Origin: Clostridium cavendishii DSM 21758
Lineage (GTDB): Bacteria; Bacillota; Clostridia; Clostridiales; Clostridiaceae
DNA: 64,000 nucleotides
Assembly: GCF_900141845.1 (NCBI RefSeq)
Contig: NZ_FQZB01000015.1
Coordinates: 1-64,000 of the forward strand
Reading direction: 5' to 3'
The notes beneath the pieces were generated by a model. It did not search any database and was not told where the DNA came from. It saw only the letters and a list, made by a program, of their open reading frames with translations. Both the position numbers and the translations under genes were made by a program. The first letter of the stretch is position 1, and the number at the start of each line of letters is the position of its first letter. Shown in pieces: positions 26,495-34,481 of the stretch.

Positions 26495-27109
26495 TTAAAG
26501 TTCAAAAGTATTTTCTATAACTCCAGGAAGAAGGGTATATATAGATTTACCTATCATTTTTTCAAAATATTCTTTAAGCTTAAACGTAGCCTTCCATTTT
26601 TCAAGAGCATATTTATGAATACCATGTCTTAAAGCAACATCCATAAGCCTTTTTTCAATAAGGCAAAAACCACTTGGAAGAGCTAGGGCGTCACAAAGCT
26701 GTATTAGTTTATCATAATCATCATATTTTGTTGATTTTAAGAAGTCTTCAACAAATTTATATTCTTCAGTAGAACAATCCCAAACACCAAATGCTTCATC
26801 AATTAATTTAAGTGGATGAGAATGTGTTAGACAGATTTGAGCTAATAAGGGGTATCCCTTGGACATAGCAAAATTATATCCATCTATACTGTGTCTCATA
26901 CTTGTAACGCCGAAGCGCCTACCTATATCATGAAGTAGACCTAAAATATAAGCCGTTTCGGGGTTAAGGGTTGGACAATTACTAGCTATTAACTTAGATG
27001 CTTCAGCAGTATAAATAGAATGTTGAATCCAATCTCCTGGGTTAAGATTTTCAGCTTCACGTAGTAAGTTCTCAGCTTCATTTAAAGTTGGAACACAAAA
27101 ACCTATCAT
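26495..27109 (-). CDS. HD-domain phosphohydrolase
   Basis: A 204-residue soluble protein with the HD metal motif: QHSIYTAEAS supplies the first His, YILGLLHDIGRRFG the HD pair, THSHPL further histidines and LIQLCDALAL the last Asp. HD proteins hydrolyse nucleotides or other phosphoesters. The substrate is not evident. The ATG overlaps the stop of the small membrane-protein gene upstream (4-bp overlap), so the two are translationally coupled. Confidence 0.87.
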   Translation of the reverse strand: MIGFCVPTLNEAENLLREAENLNPGDWIQHSIYTAEASKLIASNCPTLNPETAYILGLLHDIGRRFGVTSMRHSIDGYNFAMSKGYPLLAQICLTHSHPLKLIDEAFGVWDCSTEEYKFVEDFLKSTKYDDYDKLIQLCDALALPSGFCLIEKRLMDVALRHGIHKYALEKWKATFKLKEYFEKMIGKSIYTLLPGVIENTFEL

Positions 27110-27297
27110 AATTTAAACTCCTTTTTACGTTCTTTTATACCATCAATTAAACAAAAAATTGATACAATAAAGCCACATATGAAAGAACCAAGAAGCACAA
27201 AAAATATAGGATCATTTATATTGGTAATTGCTAAATAAGCTATTATAGTTAAAAGAATCAAAAAGTATATTGAGAGTTTTAGATAAGAATTTTTCAT
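27106..27297 (-). CDS. Small two-helix membrane protein coupled to the HD protein
   Basis: A 63-residue protein with two membrane helices (LKLSIYFLILLTIIAYLAI and FFVLLGSFICGFIVSIFCLI) and a basic tail. ATG 27297 is preferred to GTG 27306 because aggtg is 6 nt from the ATG. The stop overlaps the ATG of the HD gene. No family is recognised. Confidence 0.65.
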   Translation of the reverse strand: MKNSYLKLSIYFLILLTIIAYLAITNINDPIFFVLLGSFICGFIVSIFCLIDGIKERKKEFKL

Positions 27298-27490
27298 TAT
27301 AATCACCTACCCTTAATGATTAAACATATTGAATTAATAAAATTAAATATATTATATACTTATATTATAATACAAATTTTAGAAAATATGAATATGTTTA
27401 CAAGAAGGATTGAAATTATAAAAAGCTATTATCTAAATTAATTAAATAATAGCTTAAATGCTCTTATAATTTTGTGACTATGAGAGAGAT

Positions 27491-27988
27491 TTATTTTTTC
27501 AAAAAAGGATGAGCTATTTTATATAAGGTGATGTTATCATTTATAGATTTTGCAGTAAGTTTAATATCTTTATCAGAAAATTTATTACTAGTATCTTCTT
27601 TAACATTTCTATTAACCCAGCTAGTAGCTTTATCACCATTTGCCTTAGATAAATACCAACAAGCCATATTTATACTAACATCTGTTTTAGCTATATCTTT
27701 AGGTTCAAAGTTTTTTAATCCCATTTCATTAGCCCATTTTACAGCAACAAATTCTCTAACTTGAATAATACCGTTCTTATCTTGTGAATCATAGTTAGTT
27801 ATTTCTTTAAATCTACTTTCGTTATTTATAACACTTGCAACTAAGTAAGGATCGACATTATATTGAGTTGAATACTTTTTTATTGAATCTTCAAATTTTA
27901 AAGGGCAAATTACTTTGTTAAGTAAAACGTAACCTCCAGCAATTACAACTATTAAAGAACCGCTTAATATTTTAACTGATTTTTTCAT
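27491..27988 (-). CDS. Lytic transglycosylase (SLT domain), membrane-anchored
   Basis: A 165-residue protein with an N-terminal signal anchor (SGSLIVVIAGGYVLL) and a lysozyme-like SLT domain. VASVINNESRFKE contains the catalytic glutamate and DKNGIIQVREF corresponds to the family GLMQ motif. Such enzymes cleave peptidoglycan glycan strands. An upstream ATG (28003) lies within the ribosome binding site tggagga, so ATG 27988 is chosen. It resembles the small YjbJ/Slt-type clostridial enzymes. Confidence 0.78.
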   Translation of the reverse strand: MKKSVKILSGSLIVVIAGGYVLLNKVICPLKFEDSIKKYSTQYNVDPYLVASVINNESRFKEITNYDSQDKNGIIQVREFVAVKWANEMGLKNFEPKDIAKTDVSINMACWYLSKANGDKATSWVNRNVKEDTSNKFSDKDIKLTAKSINDNITLYKIAHPFLKK

Positions 27989-28150
27989 GATTAATTCCTC
28001 CAAAAAAAATAATTTTTAAATCTTATGAGATAATTATAATTTACTAAAGAGTAATCAACCATTGAACAAGCTTACGAAATGAAATTTAAACTTACAATTT
28101 TGAAAGGTATTATGTTTCATAAAAATATAAATAAATTTATAAATTAAAAA

Positions 28151-28183
28151 GAAATCCTATTAAAAGTCATATTGTAGGATTTC
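28151..28183 (-). terminator. Terminator of the gene at 28234-28977
   Basis: A 9-bp stem (gaaatccta / taggatttc). On the minus strand it is followed by ctttttaattt. Confidence 0.75.
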
Positions 28184-28233
28184 ATTTTTATAGTTAAAAA
28201 GCAAGGCTTTTAATTTATATATAGCTCTAATAT

Positions 28234-28977
28234 TTATATTTGATGAATTACAGGAATTAAATCATCATTGGTAAAAGTGTTACATTCTATAAAATCACTA
28301 AACTTTAAAGGATCGGATGCTTTTTGAATTCTTGTAGCAGTGAAGAGAAAGACATCATTTGGAATTTTGTCAAATATTATTTCATAAATAGGATATGGTT
28401 TTGGTAATTTGATTAGTTTTCTATCTTTAGAATTTGTGAATATATTATTATAGTGAAATCCTCCAGTATTGCCTCTTACATCTTTAATAAATATATCTAT
28501 ATATATTGAAGCTTTATTATCATTTTTTATAATAATAATCAAACTATTAGCAGCATGATGTGCAAATACGGGGTATGTGGTTAGTTTAACTATTGATGTA
28601 ATACTATCATTTGAGTTGTTATCTAATGAATCAGCTTTATTAATTTGGGCATTAGAATTTACATTAAGTGAAATAGTATCATCTGAATTCTCAGTGTTTT
28701 TAACCATAGCTTGAGAAGTCTTTATATCATTAATGGAGATAAGCTCATTATAAAGATTAGTATTGGTAGTTATTTCATTCGTAACAATGTAGTTAGAAGA
28801 TACAAGCTTATTATTGTCATAGGTTGCATATGAATAATATCCATTCGTTGAATTTTGGATAATAATATGACCATTTTTATCATGAAGGTAATTAGAATAG
28901 TCATTACCACTTGCATAACAATTTATTACTTCACCATTTGGTTGAACAATAGTTTGTGGTACATTTGTTAATATCAT
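28234..28977 (-). CDS. Unknown protein with M6-protease-propeptide-like N terminus
   Basis: A 247-residue protein. Residues ~8-55 (TIVQPNGEVINCYASGND, then HDKNGHIIIQNSTNGYYSYA) resemble the N-terminal segment of M6 (immune inhibitor A-like) metalloproteases. No HExxH zinc motif follows, and no signal peptide is visible. The middle is Asn/Ser-rich and the C-terminal 110 residues are beta-rich and unrecognised. The gene may be a decoy, a regulator or a rearranged remnant. A ggaggga site precedes the ATG. Three copies of a 14-bp repeat lie upstream. Confidence 0.65.
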   Translation of the reverse strand: MILTNVPQTIVQPNGEVINCYASGNDYSNYLHDKNGHIIIQNSTNGYYSYATYDNNKLVSSNYIVTNEITTNTNLYNELISINDIKTSQAMVKNTENSDDTISLNVNSNAQINKADSLDNNSNDSITSIVKLTTYPVFAHHAANSLIIIIKNDNKASIYIDIFIKDVRGNTGGFHYNNIFTNSKDRKLIKLPKPYPIYEIIFDKIPNDVFLFTATRIQKASDPLKFSDFIECNTFTNDDLIPVIHQI

Positions 28978-29059
28978 AAGATTCCCTCCATTTAAAGTTT
29001 ATTTTTTTCTAAGGTTTTGATAAGTATATAATTATGTTATGTAATATACATAATTTTTG

Positions 29060-29200
29060 TGACGTTATAGTGTAGTTTGGTGAAGTTATATTGTCATATA
29101 TAGAAGAGTTTACTCAAATTCAACGATTTACTTTTTATCATAAATTAATAATGGTGTAAAATCTAAAAAATTCAACTAGAATAGAATGAAGTTATATTGT
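29060..29200. repeat. Three copies of a 14-bp repeat in the 28.98-29.43 kb spacer
   Basis: TGACGTTATAGTGT (29060-29073), TGAAGTTATATTGT (29081-29094) and TGAAGTTATATTGT (29187-29200). The first two are 21 bp apart, two helical turns. They may bind a regulator of the divergent genes. The rest of the 457-bp spacer has no ORF or recognised riboswitch. Confidence 0.4.
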
Positions 29201-29434
29201 ATAATTTTTATTGTGTTATTTAAAAGCTTTTTCAGTTTTGGTGTAAGCGACTATAAATAAAGAGAGCTCTTATTCATGTATAATTTTGAGAGTACCTTTA
29301 ATAAACAGGTTCTATTAGGTAAATCAAAGATTTAGAATGTGACTTAATTTCGCTAAATTGAAATTTGAAGGTTTAATTATAGTGGTTAACACAAGAACGT
29401 TGAGAAAAAATATTATTTAATAAGGAGAGTTTAA

Positions 29435-30991
29435 ATGAGTATTTTAACAGTTAAAAATATAAATCACGGTTTTGGTGATAGAGCTATATTTGAAGATGTG
29501 TCTTTTAGATTATTAAAGGGGGAACACATTGGTCTTATAGGAGCTAATGGTGAAGGTAAGTCAACTTTCATGAATATAATAACAGGAAAACTTATGCCAG
29601 ATGAAGGTAAGGTTGAATGGAGCAATAGAGTTAGAGTTGGTTATATGGATCAACATGCTGAACTTGAAAAAGGAAAGACTATAAGAGAAGTTTTGAGAGG
29701 AGCTTTTCAGTATTTATTTGACTTAGAAGCAGAAATGTTATCTATGTATGATAAAATGGCTGAAGCAACTCCAGAAGAAATAGATAAAATGATGAATGAA
29801 ATAGGAACTATTCAAGATATGTTAGATCATAATGGTTTCTATATGATAGATGCAAAGGTTGAAGAAACTGCCGGTGGTTTAGGGTTAAGAGATGTAGGTC
29901 TTGATAAAGATGTTACAGAATTAAGTGGTGGACAAAGAACTAAGGTGCTTTTAGCAAAACTATTACTTGAAACTCCAGATATATTACTTTTAGATGAGCC
30001 TACTAACTATTTAGATGAAGTTCATATTGAATGGCTTAGGGGATATCTTCAAAGATATGAAAATGCATTTATCTTAATATCACATGATATTCCATTCTTA
30101 AACAGTGTTATAAATATAATTTATCATGTTGAAAATAGAGCACTTACTAGATATGTTGGAGATTATGATAATTTTAGAAGAGTACATGAAGCTAATAAGA
30201 AACAATTAGAAGCAGCATATGAAAGACAACAAGCAGAAATAGCAAAGCTTGAAGACTTTGTTGCTAGAAACAAAGCTAGAGTTGCAACAACAGGTATGGC
30301 AAAGGCTAGACAAAAGAAGCTTGATAAAATGGAAATAATAGAACTTGCAGCTGAAAAACCAAAACCAGAATTTAACTTTAAACAAGCTAGAACATCAGGA
30401 AAACTTATATTTGAAACTAGAGATTTAGTTATAGGATATGATGCTCCACTTTCAAAGCCACTTAATTTAAAGCTTGAAAGAGGACAAAAAATAGCTATGG
30501 TTGGAGCAAATGGTCTTGGTAAGACAACTCTTTTAAATAGCTTACTTGGAAAAATAAAACCTATATCAGGAGAAGTTGAACTTGGAGACTATCAAGAAAT
30601 AGGCTACTTTGAACAAGAAATAAAAGAAGCAAACTATAATTCATGTATAGATGAAGTGTGGCAAGAATTCACAGGTTTTACTCAATATCAAGTAAGAGCA
30701 GCGCTTGCTAAATGTGGATTAACTACAAAACATATAGAAAGTAAAGTTTGTGTATTAAGTGGGGGAGAACAAGCTAAGGTAAGATTATGTAAGCTTATAA
30801 ATAGAGAAACTAACATACTTATCCTTGATGAGCCTACAAACCACTTAGATGTAGAAGCTAAGGATGAATTAAAGAGAGCATTAAAAGAATATAAAGGAAC
30901 CATACTTTTAGTATGCCATGAGCCTGAGTTCTATAGAGATGTAGTAACTGATATATGGAATTGTGAGGATTGGACAACTAAGATAGTTTAA
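29435..30991 (+). CDS. ABC-F family ATPase, YkpA/YbiT type
   Basis: A 518-residue protein with two ABC ATPase domains and no membrane part. Walker A motifs are GANGEGKST and GANGLGKTT, the signature motifs are LSGGQRTK and LSGGEQAK, and Walker B segments are ILLLDEPTNYLD and ILILDEPTNHLD. The linker is Ala/Lys-rich (GMAKARQKKLDKME). The proportions match YkpA/YbiT, a housekeeping ABC-F group acting on the ribosome rather than a resistance group. An aaggaga site precedes the ATG. The last 25 bp of the gene are repeated at 32272. Confidence 0.92.
   Translation: MSILTVKNINHGFGDRAIFEDVSFRLLKGEHIGLIGANGEGKSTFMNIITGKLMPDEGKVEWSNRVRVGYMDQHAELEKGKTIREVLRGAFQYLFDLEAEMLSMYDKMAEATPEEIDKMMNEIGTIQDMLDHNGFYMIDAKVEETAGGLGLRDVGLDKDVTELSGGQRTKVLLAKLLLETPDILLLDEPTNYLDEVHIEWLRGYLQRYENAFILISHDIPFLNSVINIIYHVENRALTRYVGDYDNFRRVHEANKKQLEAAYERQQAEIAKLEDFVARNKARVATTGMAKARQKKLDKMEIIELAAEKPKPEFNFKQARTSGKLIFETRDLVIGYDAPLSKPLNLKLERGQKIAMVGANGLGKTTLLNSLLGKIKPISGEVELGDYQEIGYFEQEIKEANYNSCIDEVWQEFTGFTQYQVRAALAKCGLTTKHIESKVCVLSGGEQAKVRLCKLINRETNILILDEPTNHLDVEAKDELKRALKEYKGTILLVCHEPEFYRDVVTDIWNCEDWTTKIV
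30961..30985 (+). repeat. 25-bp direct repeat, copy 1 (3' end of the ABC-F gene)
   Basis: Runs from ttgtgaggattgg to actaagata and encodes the C-terminal CEDWTTKI of the ABC-F protein. An identical 25-bp copy occurs at 32272-32296. Confidence 0.9.
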
Positions 30992-31013
30992 AAGATTTAT
31001 ATATAGAAGACTT

Positions 31014-31044
31014 AAAGGGGTATAAGAAGTATACCCCTTTTATT
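31014..31044 (+). terminator. Terminator of the ABC-F gene
   Basis: An 11-bp stem (aaaggggtata / tataccccttt) with a short loop and T-rich tail. Confidence 0.88.
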
Positions 31045-31077
31045 TAATGATATTCAGAGGTAAATAAGGAGAAGTTT

Positions 31078-31239
31078 ATGGATGTATTTGATAAATTAAT
31101 GCAGTTATTTTGCAATATTAGCGAAATAAAAGATAGTATTCAACAATTTAGAAATACAGATAAAAAAAGACGATTAATATCAGTATTTATTACGACTTTG
31201 GTAATATTAATTTTCTTAGGGTTAGTGCTTATTGGATAA
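31078..31239 (+). CDS. Small C-terminally anchored membrane protein
   Basis: 53 residues (MDVFDKLMQLFCNISEIKDS and onward) with a charged N-terminal half and a C-terminal membrane helix (LISVFITTLVILIFLGLVLIG). An ataaggaga site precedes the ATG. No family is recognised. It lies inside the segment bounded by the 25-bp repeats. Confidence 0.6.
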   Translation: MDVFDKLMQLFCNISEIKDSIQQFRNTDKKRRLISVFITTLVILIFLGLVLIG

Positions 31240-31609
31240 ATATATTGATTATCATTCAAGAAAAGGTGAGGCTATATAATTTTAAGGTTTAGTAATTGAA
31301 AAAAATATGTTTTATATTTTAAAAGAATGTTTGATATAATATAAGTAATAAAAGACTTGATAATAGTAACACTAAGTACTTCTAGAATGTTTTTTAGTTT
31401 TAGGGCTATTGGATTTATATAAAAGAATATAATTAAGAAAGTAGTGCTTACGTTTGGTGGACGGGCACTTTTTTTCATTTGTCTTAAATTTAATAGTAAG
31501 ACTTTTAATACTAAAATTAAAAATAAATTTATAAGTCTAAGATTTAGTGAAATACACTTCCTTTTATTGTATAATTATTAATGAGATAAAATGAGGGGCG
31601 TGAAGTTAA
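31240..31609. other. Non-coding stretch with a possible short transcript
   Basis: A TATAAT at 31335-31340 lacks a good -35 box, and a terminator follows at 31443-31474. A small RNA of ~130 nt is possible but weakly supported. No convincing ORF is present. Confidence 0.3.
31443..31474 (+). terminator. Terminator in the 31.2-31.6 kb spacer
   Basis: agtgc pairs with gcact, with an inner cgt / acg, followed by seven T residues. Confidence 0.7.
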
Positions 31610-32131
31610 ATGGTGGACTTAAATTTTAATGTAGGAGATACAAATTTCTTAGCAATTGTTAATACAAATAAATATTTTTCATATGTTGATGAAGAGTGGG
31701 ATTTAAAAATGTTGAAAAATCACTTTATTAAGCAAACAGAGCAAGGAAATCTTTTAGTGATGCAGATGACTAATGAAGGTATAGAAGATGATTGGAAAAT
31801 ACGTGTTGAGTTTGGTGATTCTATTTTAGAAAGTGAGTGTTTCAGAAAAGATACTGGATATATAAAAGTTGATAATAGTGAATTGTGTTTTGTTGAGTAT
31901 ACATGTTTAACAATGGCAGCACAATTTAAAGATGAAAAAGTTCCAGATAACTATTGTGATAGGTTTAGATTTAAGATAGATAATGGAGTATATAAAGTTA
32001 ATATAATTCAATTTTATGATGTAGATAATGGATTACATATTGGAAGAAGTGATATTGATATATTGTTTCAATTTATTAAAGTTGAGAGTAATTTGGAATG
32101 GGCTCCTAAAGTATTTTGGTATGATTGCTAA
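31610..32131 (+). CDS. Hypothetical protein, accessory region
   Basis: A 173-residue soluble acidic protein (MVDLNFNVGDTNFLAIVNTN), beta-rich by composition, without signal peptide or membrane helix. A gaggggcg site precedes the ATG. I recognise no family. Its size, acidity and isolated position with its own terminator resemble immunity proteins of toxin systems, but no toxin is nearby. It lies between the two 25-bp repeats. Confidence 0.65.
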   Translation: MVDLNFNVGDTNFLAIVNTNKYFSYVDEEWDLKMLKNHFIKQTEQGNLLVMQMTNEGIEDDWKIRVEFGDSILESECFRKDTGYIKVDNSELCFVEYTCLTMAAQFKDEKVPDNYCDRFRFKIDNGVYKVNIIQFYDVDNGLHIGRSDIDILFQFIKVESNLEWAPKVFWYDC

Positions 32132-32271
32132 ATAGGGTTTTATAGGTAAATAAGTTAAGTATATAATTAATATAGAATTGAATATACTTATTTAAAATAC
32201 AATTAATACCACATTAGACTATATGACCAACAATGGTTTAAGTTACCTTATAAATAAAAACATATTTTATG

Positions 32272-32296
32272 TTGTGAGGATTGGACAACTAAGATA
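32272..32296 (+). repeat. 25-bp direct repeat, copy 2 (displaced ABC-F 3' end)
   Basis: Identical to 30961-30985. Read in the same frame it gives CEDWTTKII and then a stop, so it still looks like a gene end although no ABC-F coding sequence precedes it. Confidence 0.9.
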
Positions 32297-32327
32297 ATAT
32301 AACGACAACCAAATTGATAGTTAATAT

Positions 32328-32362
32328 AAATAGCTTAGACAGAAATGTTCAGGCTATTTTTT
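32328..32362 (+). terminator. Terminator after repeat copy 2
   Basis: aaatagc pairs with gctattt, followed by T6. With repeat copy 2 it could be the original terminator of the ABC-F gene. Confidence 0.6.
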
Positions 32363-32544
32363 ATTATAAAATACATATTTTATAATAAAAATGGATAAGA
32401 GACTTAAAAAGTATGATGTAAATTTATGAATATAATTATAGTTATATACTTTAAGTATAGTTATTTGCTATTTTTCTAGTAATTGATATAATCTATAAAA
32501 AGGTATTAATAAAATAAAGCAATAGAGAAATGAGGAGAATACAA

Positions 32545-32928
32545 ATGAATAATTTTTGCTATCAAGGTGCTGATTTTGCAATTCATCTTAATTTATCAGT
32601 AGAAGAAGGTCAAGAGAGTGCAAATCTAGTCTTTCCTGAAACAAGATCAACTTTAGAGTATGGACATTGGCAAGAGTTCCTGTCTAACCAATCTGAATTA
32701 ATAAATGATTTACTAAATTCATTAGTTGGAGATATGGGGAAATGTTTAGACCAAGGTTTAACTGATTTTCTTGAAGCAGGAGACAATGTTATCCTTGAAA
32801 TTAATATGGTTGATTGGAATACACTAACATTTGAACGAACAATGTGGAAATATATATCAGAAGAATCTTTAAATAAAGCAATGATGATAATAAATTTTTA
32901 TTTCTATTTTGTTGGATTAGTAAATTAA
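32545..32928 (+). CDS. Hypothetical protein, accessory region
   Basis: A 127-residue acidic protein (MNNFCYQGADFAIHLNLSVE). The upstream ATG at 32530 precedes the ribosome binding site gaggaga; ATG 32545 is correctly spaced. The C terminus is hydrophobic and aromatic (MMIINFYFYFVGLVN). No family is recognised. It is monocistronic with its own terminator. Confidence 0.6.
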   Translation: MNNFCYQGADFAIHLNLSVEEGQESANLVFPETRSTLEYGHWQEFLSNQSELINDLLNSLVGDMGKCLDQGLTDFLEAGDNVILEINMVDWNTLTFERTMWKYISEESLNKAMMIINFYFYFVGLVN

Positions 32929-32990
32929 TATTGTGATAAATTTGGTAGATAATATGTGTAATTTCGTTTAAACATGCATATTTAAAATTG

Positions 32991-33033
32991 AAAACTACTA
33001 CTTGGATATGAATTTCAGTAGTAGTTTTCTTTA
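32991..33033 (+). terminator. Terminator after 32545-32928
   Basis: aaaactactact pairs with agtagtagtttt, followed by ctttatt. Confidence 0.75.
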
Positions 33034-33233
33034 TTACTTTGCTTTTTACACAAAACTATCTACATTCTTTTTTAACTTTTGAAAAATCCATTCCAAAATA
33101 GTCAAACACTACCCTTTATTAATATCTTAAATAGAAATAAATACTTTTTTCAATTATTTGTTTTTAAAAAATATCTTTGTTTTATAATTGATTTGTAAAG
33201 CAATAAAGTTTAACTAAGAAGAGGAGATTTGAA

Positions 33234-33698
33234 ATGATTGATTTAACGTTTTATGCAGAAAATGTATACGATGAAATAATAGCTAATGAATTATATGAAA
33301 TGAGTCCAGAACAATTAGTTGATAAGTTAATTGATATGCTAAAGGTTATCTTATTAGATGAATCAGACTTAGCTGCTCCTAATGATGAATATGTAATTCA
33401 AGTATTTTCAAAATTTATGAGCATTCCAGATGACAATTTATTTAAAGATGTAATATTATATATCTATATGTATCGTTGGATTTTTAGATTGGCTTATGAA
33501 GGTAATATTACTATTTCTGATAAAGATAGACGAAATCTTGATATTCTAAAAGTTCAATTCAATAATTTGGTGCCAAATTTTGATACTGATATTGGAAAAG
33601 AACTGCTAGCAGATTTGTTGAAGAGGATGCAAACAATGATAGGAATGTCTGATAGATTTTATTGTAATATAAGACAAGCATTTGCAAGAAATAAATAA
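33234..33698 (+). CDS. Hypothetical helical protein, accessory region
   Basis: A 154-residue acidic, helix-rich protein (MIDLTFYAENVYDEIIANEL) with no signal or membrane segment. A gaggaga site precedes ATG 33234. I recognise no family. The ~200-bp spacer before it has no other gene. It ends before a long hairpin terminator, continuing the single-gene pattern of this region. Confidence 0.62.
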   Translation: MIDLTFYAENVYDEIIANELYEMSPEQLVDKLIDMLKVILLDESDLAAPNDEYVIQVFSKFMSIPDDNLFKDVILYIYMYRWIFRLAYEGNITISDKDRRNLDILKVQFNNLVPNFDTDIGKELLADLLKRMQTMIGMSDRFYCNIRQAFARNK

Positions 33699-33750
33699 TT
33701 GTGTTAGTAAATTAAGATTAAATTCTATGATATAAACAAAATAGTATAAT

Positions 33751-33800
33751 AAAAGGTCTACATAAACTTGTTTGAAATCAAGTATATATAGACCTTTTGG
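33751..33800. terminator. Long hairpin after 33234-33698
   Basis: aaaaggtcta...acttg pairs with caagt...tagacctttt over about 17 bp with small irregularities. T4 follows on the plus strand and the left flank is A-rich, so it may serve both strands. Confidence 0.75.
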
Positions 33801-33860
33801 TTGCAATTATTATTTTTGTTTTATATGAATACATATCTGAAAGTTACTAATTTATTATTT

Positions 33861-33995
33861 TTAGTTATGTTTACTACTTTTTTTAGGAATATATAAATAT
33901 AGGGTTAAAATTGAAATAGACACTAATGACGATAATGCCAAAATGCCATAATAGTAAAGAGCTTTTAAAAATATAGATAATATAAAAGTAATCAA
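33861..33995 (-). CDS. Very small membrane protein with TTG start
   Basis: A 44-residue ORF on the minus strand starting TTG at 33995, with a strong aggagg (34003-34008 region) 7-9 nt upstream. It is almost entirely hydrophobic (ITFILSIFLKALYYYGILAL, then SISILTLYLYI) with a basic tail KKSSKHN. Such a layout fits a small membrane protein or a type I toxin-like peptide. No antitoxin RNA is evident. The rest of 33801-34222 is empty. Confidence 0.5.
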   Translation of the reverse strand: MITFILSIFLKALYYYGILALSSLVSISILTLYLYIPKKSSKHN

Positions 33996-34222
33996 ATGGA
34001 GACCTCCTAAAAGTTATATCAAATAGTATTTGCAGTAAAATTGATTTTTATACTATATTAATATATATAAATAAAATAGAAATTATAGATTTATTTTTAG
34101 AGAATATTTGATATGGATAGTTTAATTTCATTTACATTGTAGTATGTGAAAGACAGCTGTCTCTTTTTTAAAAATTTTATTTATTATATAATAGCAAGTA
34201 AGTAAAAAAATGAATTTAAGAT

Positions 34223-34426
34223 ATGTTTTTTGCTAGCTATCTAACACCGGTTTATGAAAAATTTCCTGTTGAGTATAACAATAGTGATTCCAAAGTTTAT
34301 TTAGATAATGATGGTAAAAGTATTGATAGATACAGTGAGTTTAAAAATTGTGAACAGGTATTTCAATCAAGTGATAGAAAAAAGTTATATGTTGAAGAAT
34401 ATAATAGGTTAATGAAATATAAATAA
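34223..34426 (+). pseudogene. Probable C-terminal gene fragment
   Basis: A 67-residue hydrophilic ORF starting MFFASYLTPVYEKFPVEYNN. No ribosome binding site precedes the ATG, and upstream DNA in the same frame is closed, so it looks like the tail of a decayed gene. Family unknown. It ends 55 bp before the DUF4272 gene. Confidence 0.4.
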
Positions 34427-34481
34427 TATACGATATAATTATATAAAATATGTTAATGAAGATAGTGTAAGGAGAAAAAGG

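Larger units (their letters stand above)
32132..32544. other. Non-coding stretch containing repeat copy 2
   Basis: Apart from the 25-bp repeat copy at 32272-32296 and the terminator at 32328, this spacer has an imperfect inverted repeat aagtata / tatactt near 32150-32200. No ORF with a ribosome binding site was seen. Confidence 0.4.

Noticed and set aside
34135..34170. Possible terminator around agacagctgtct followed by T6
   Set aside because: The stem is only 4-5 bp; too weak to call.
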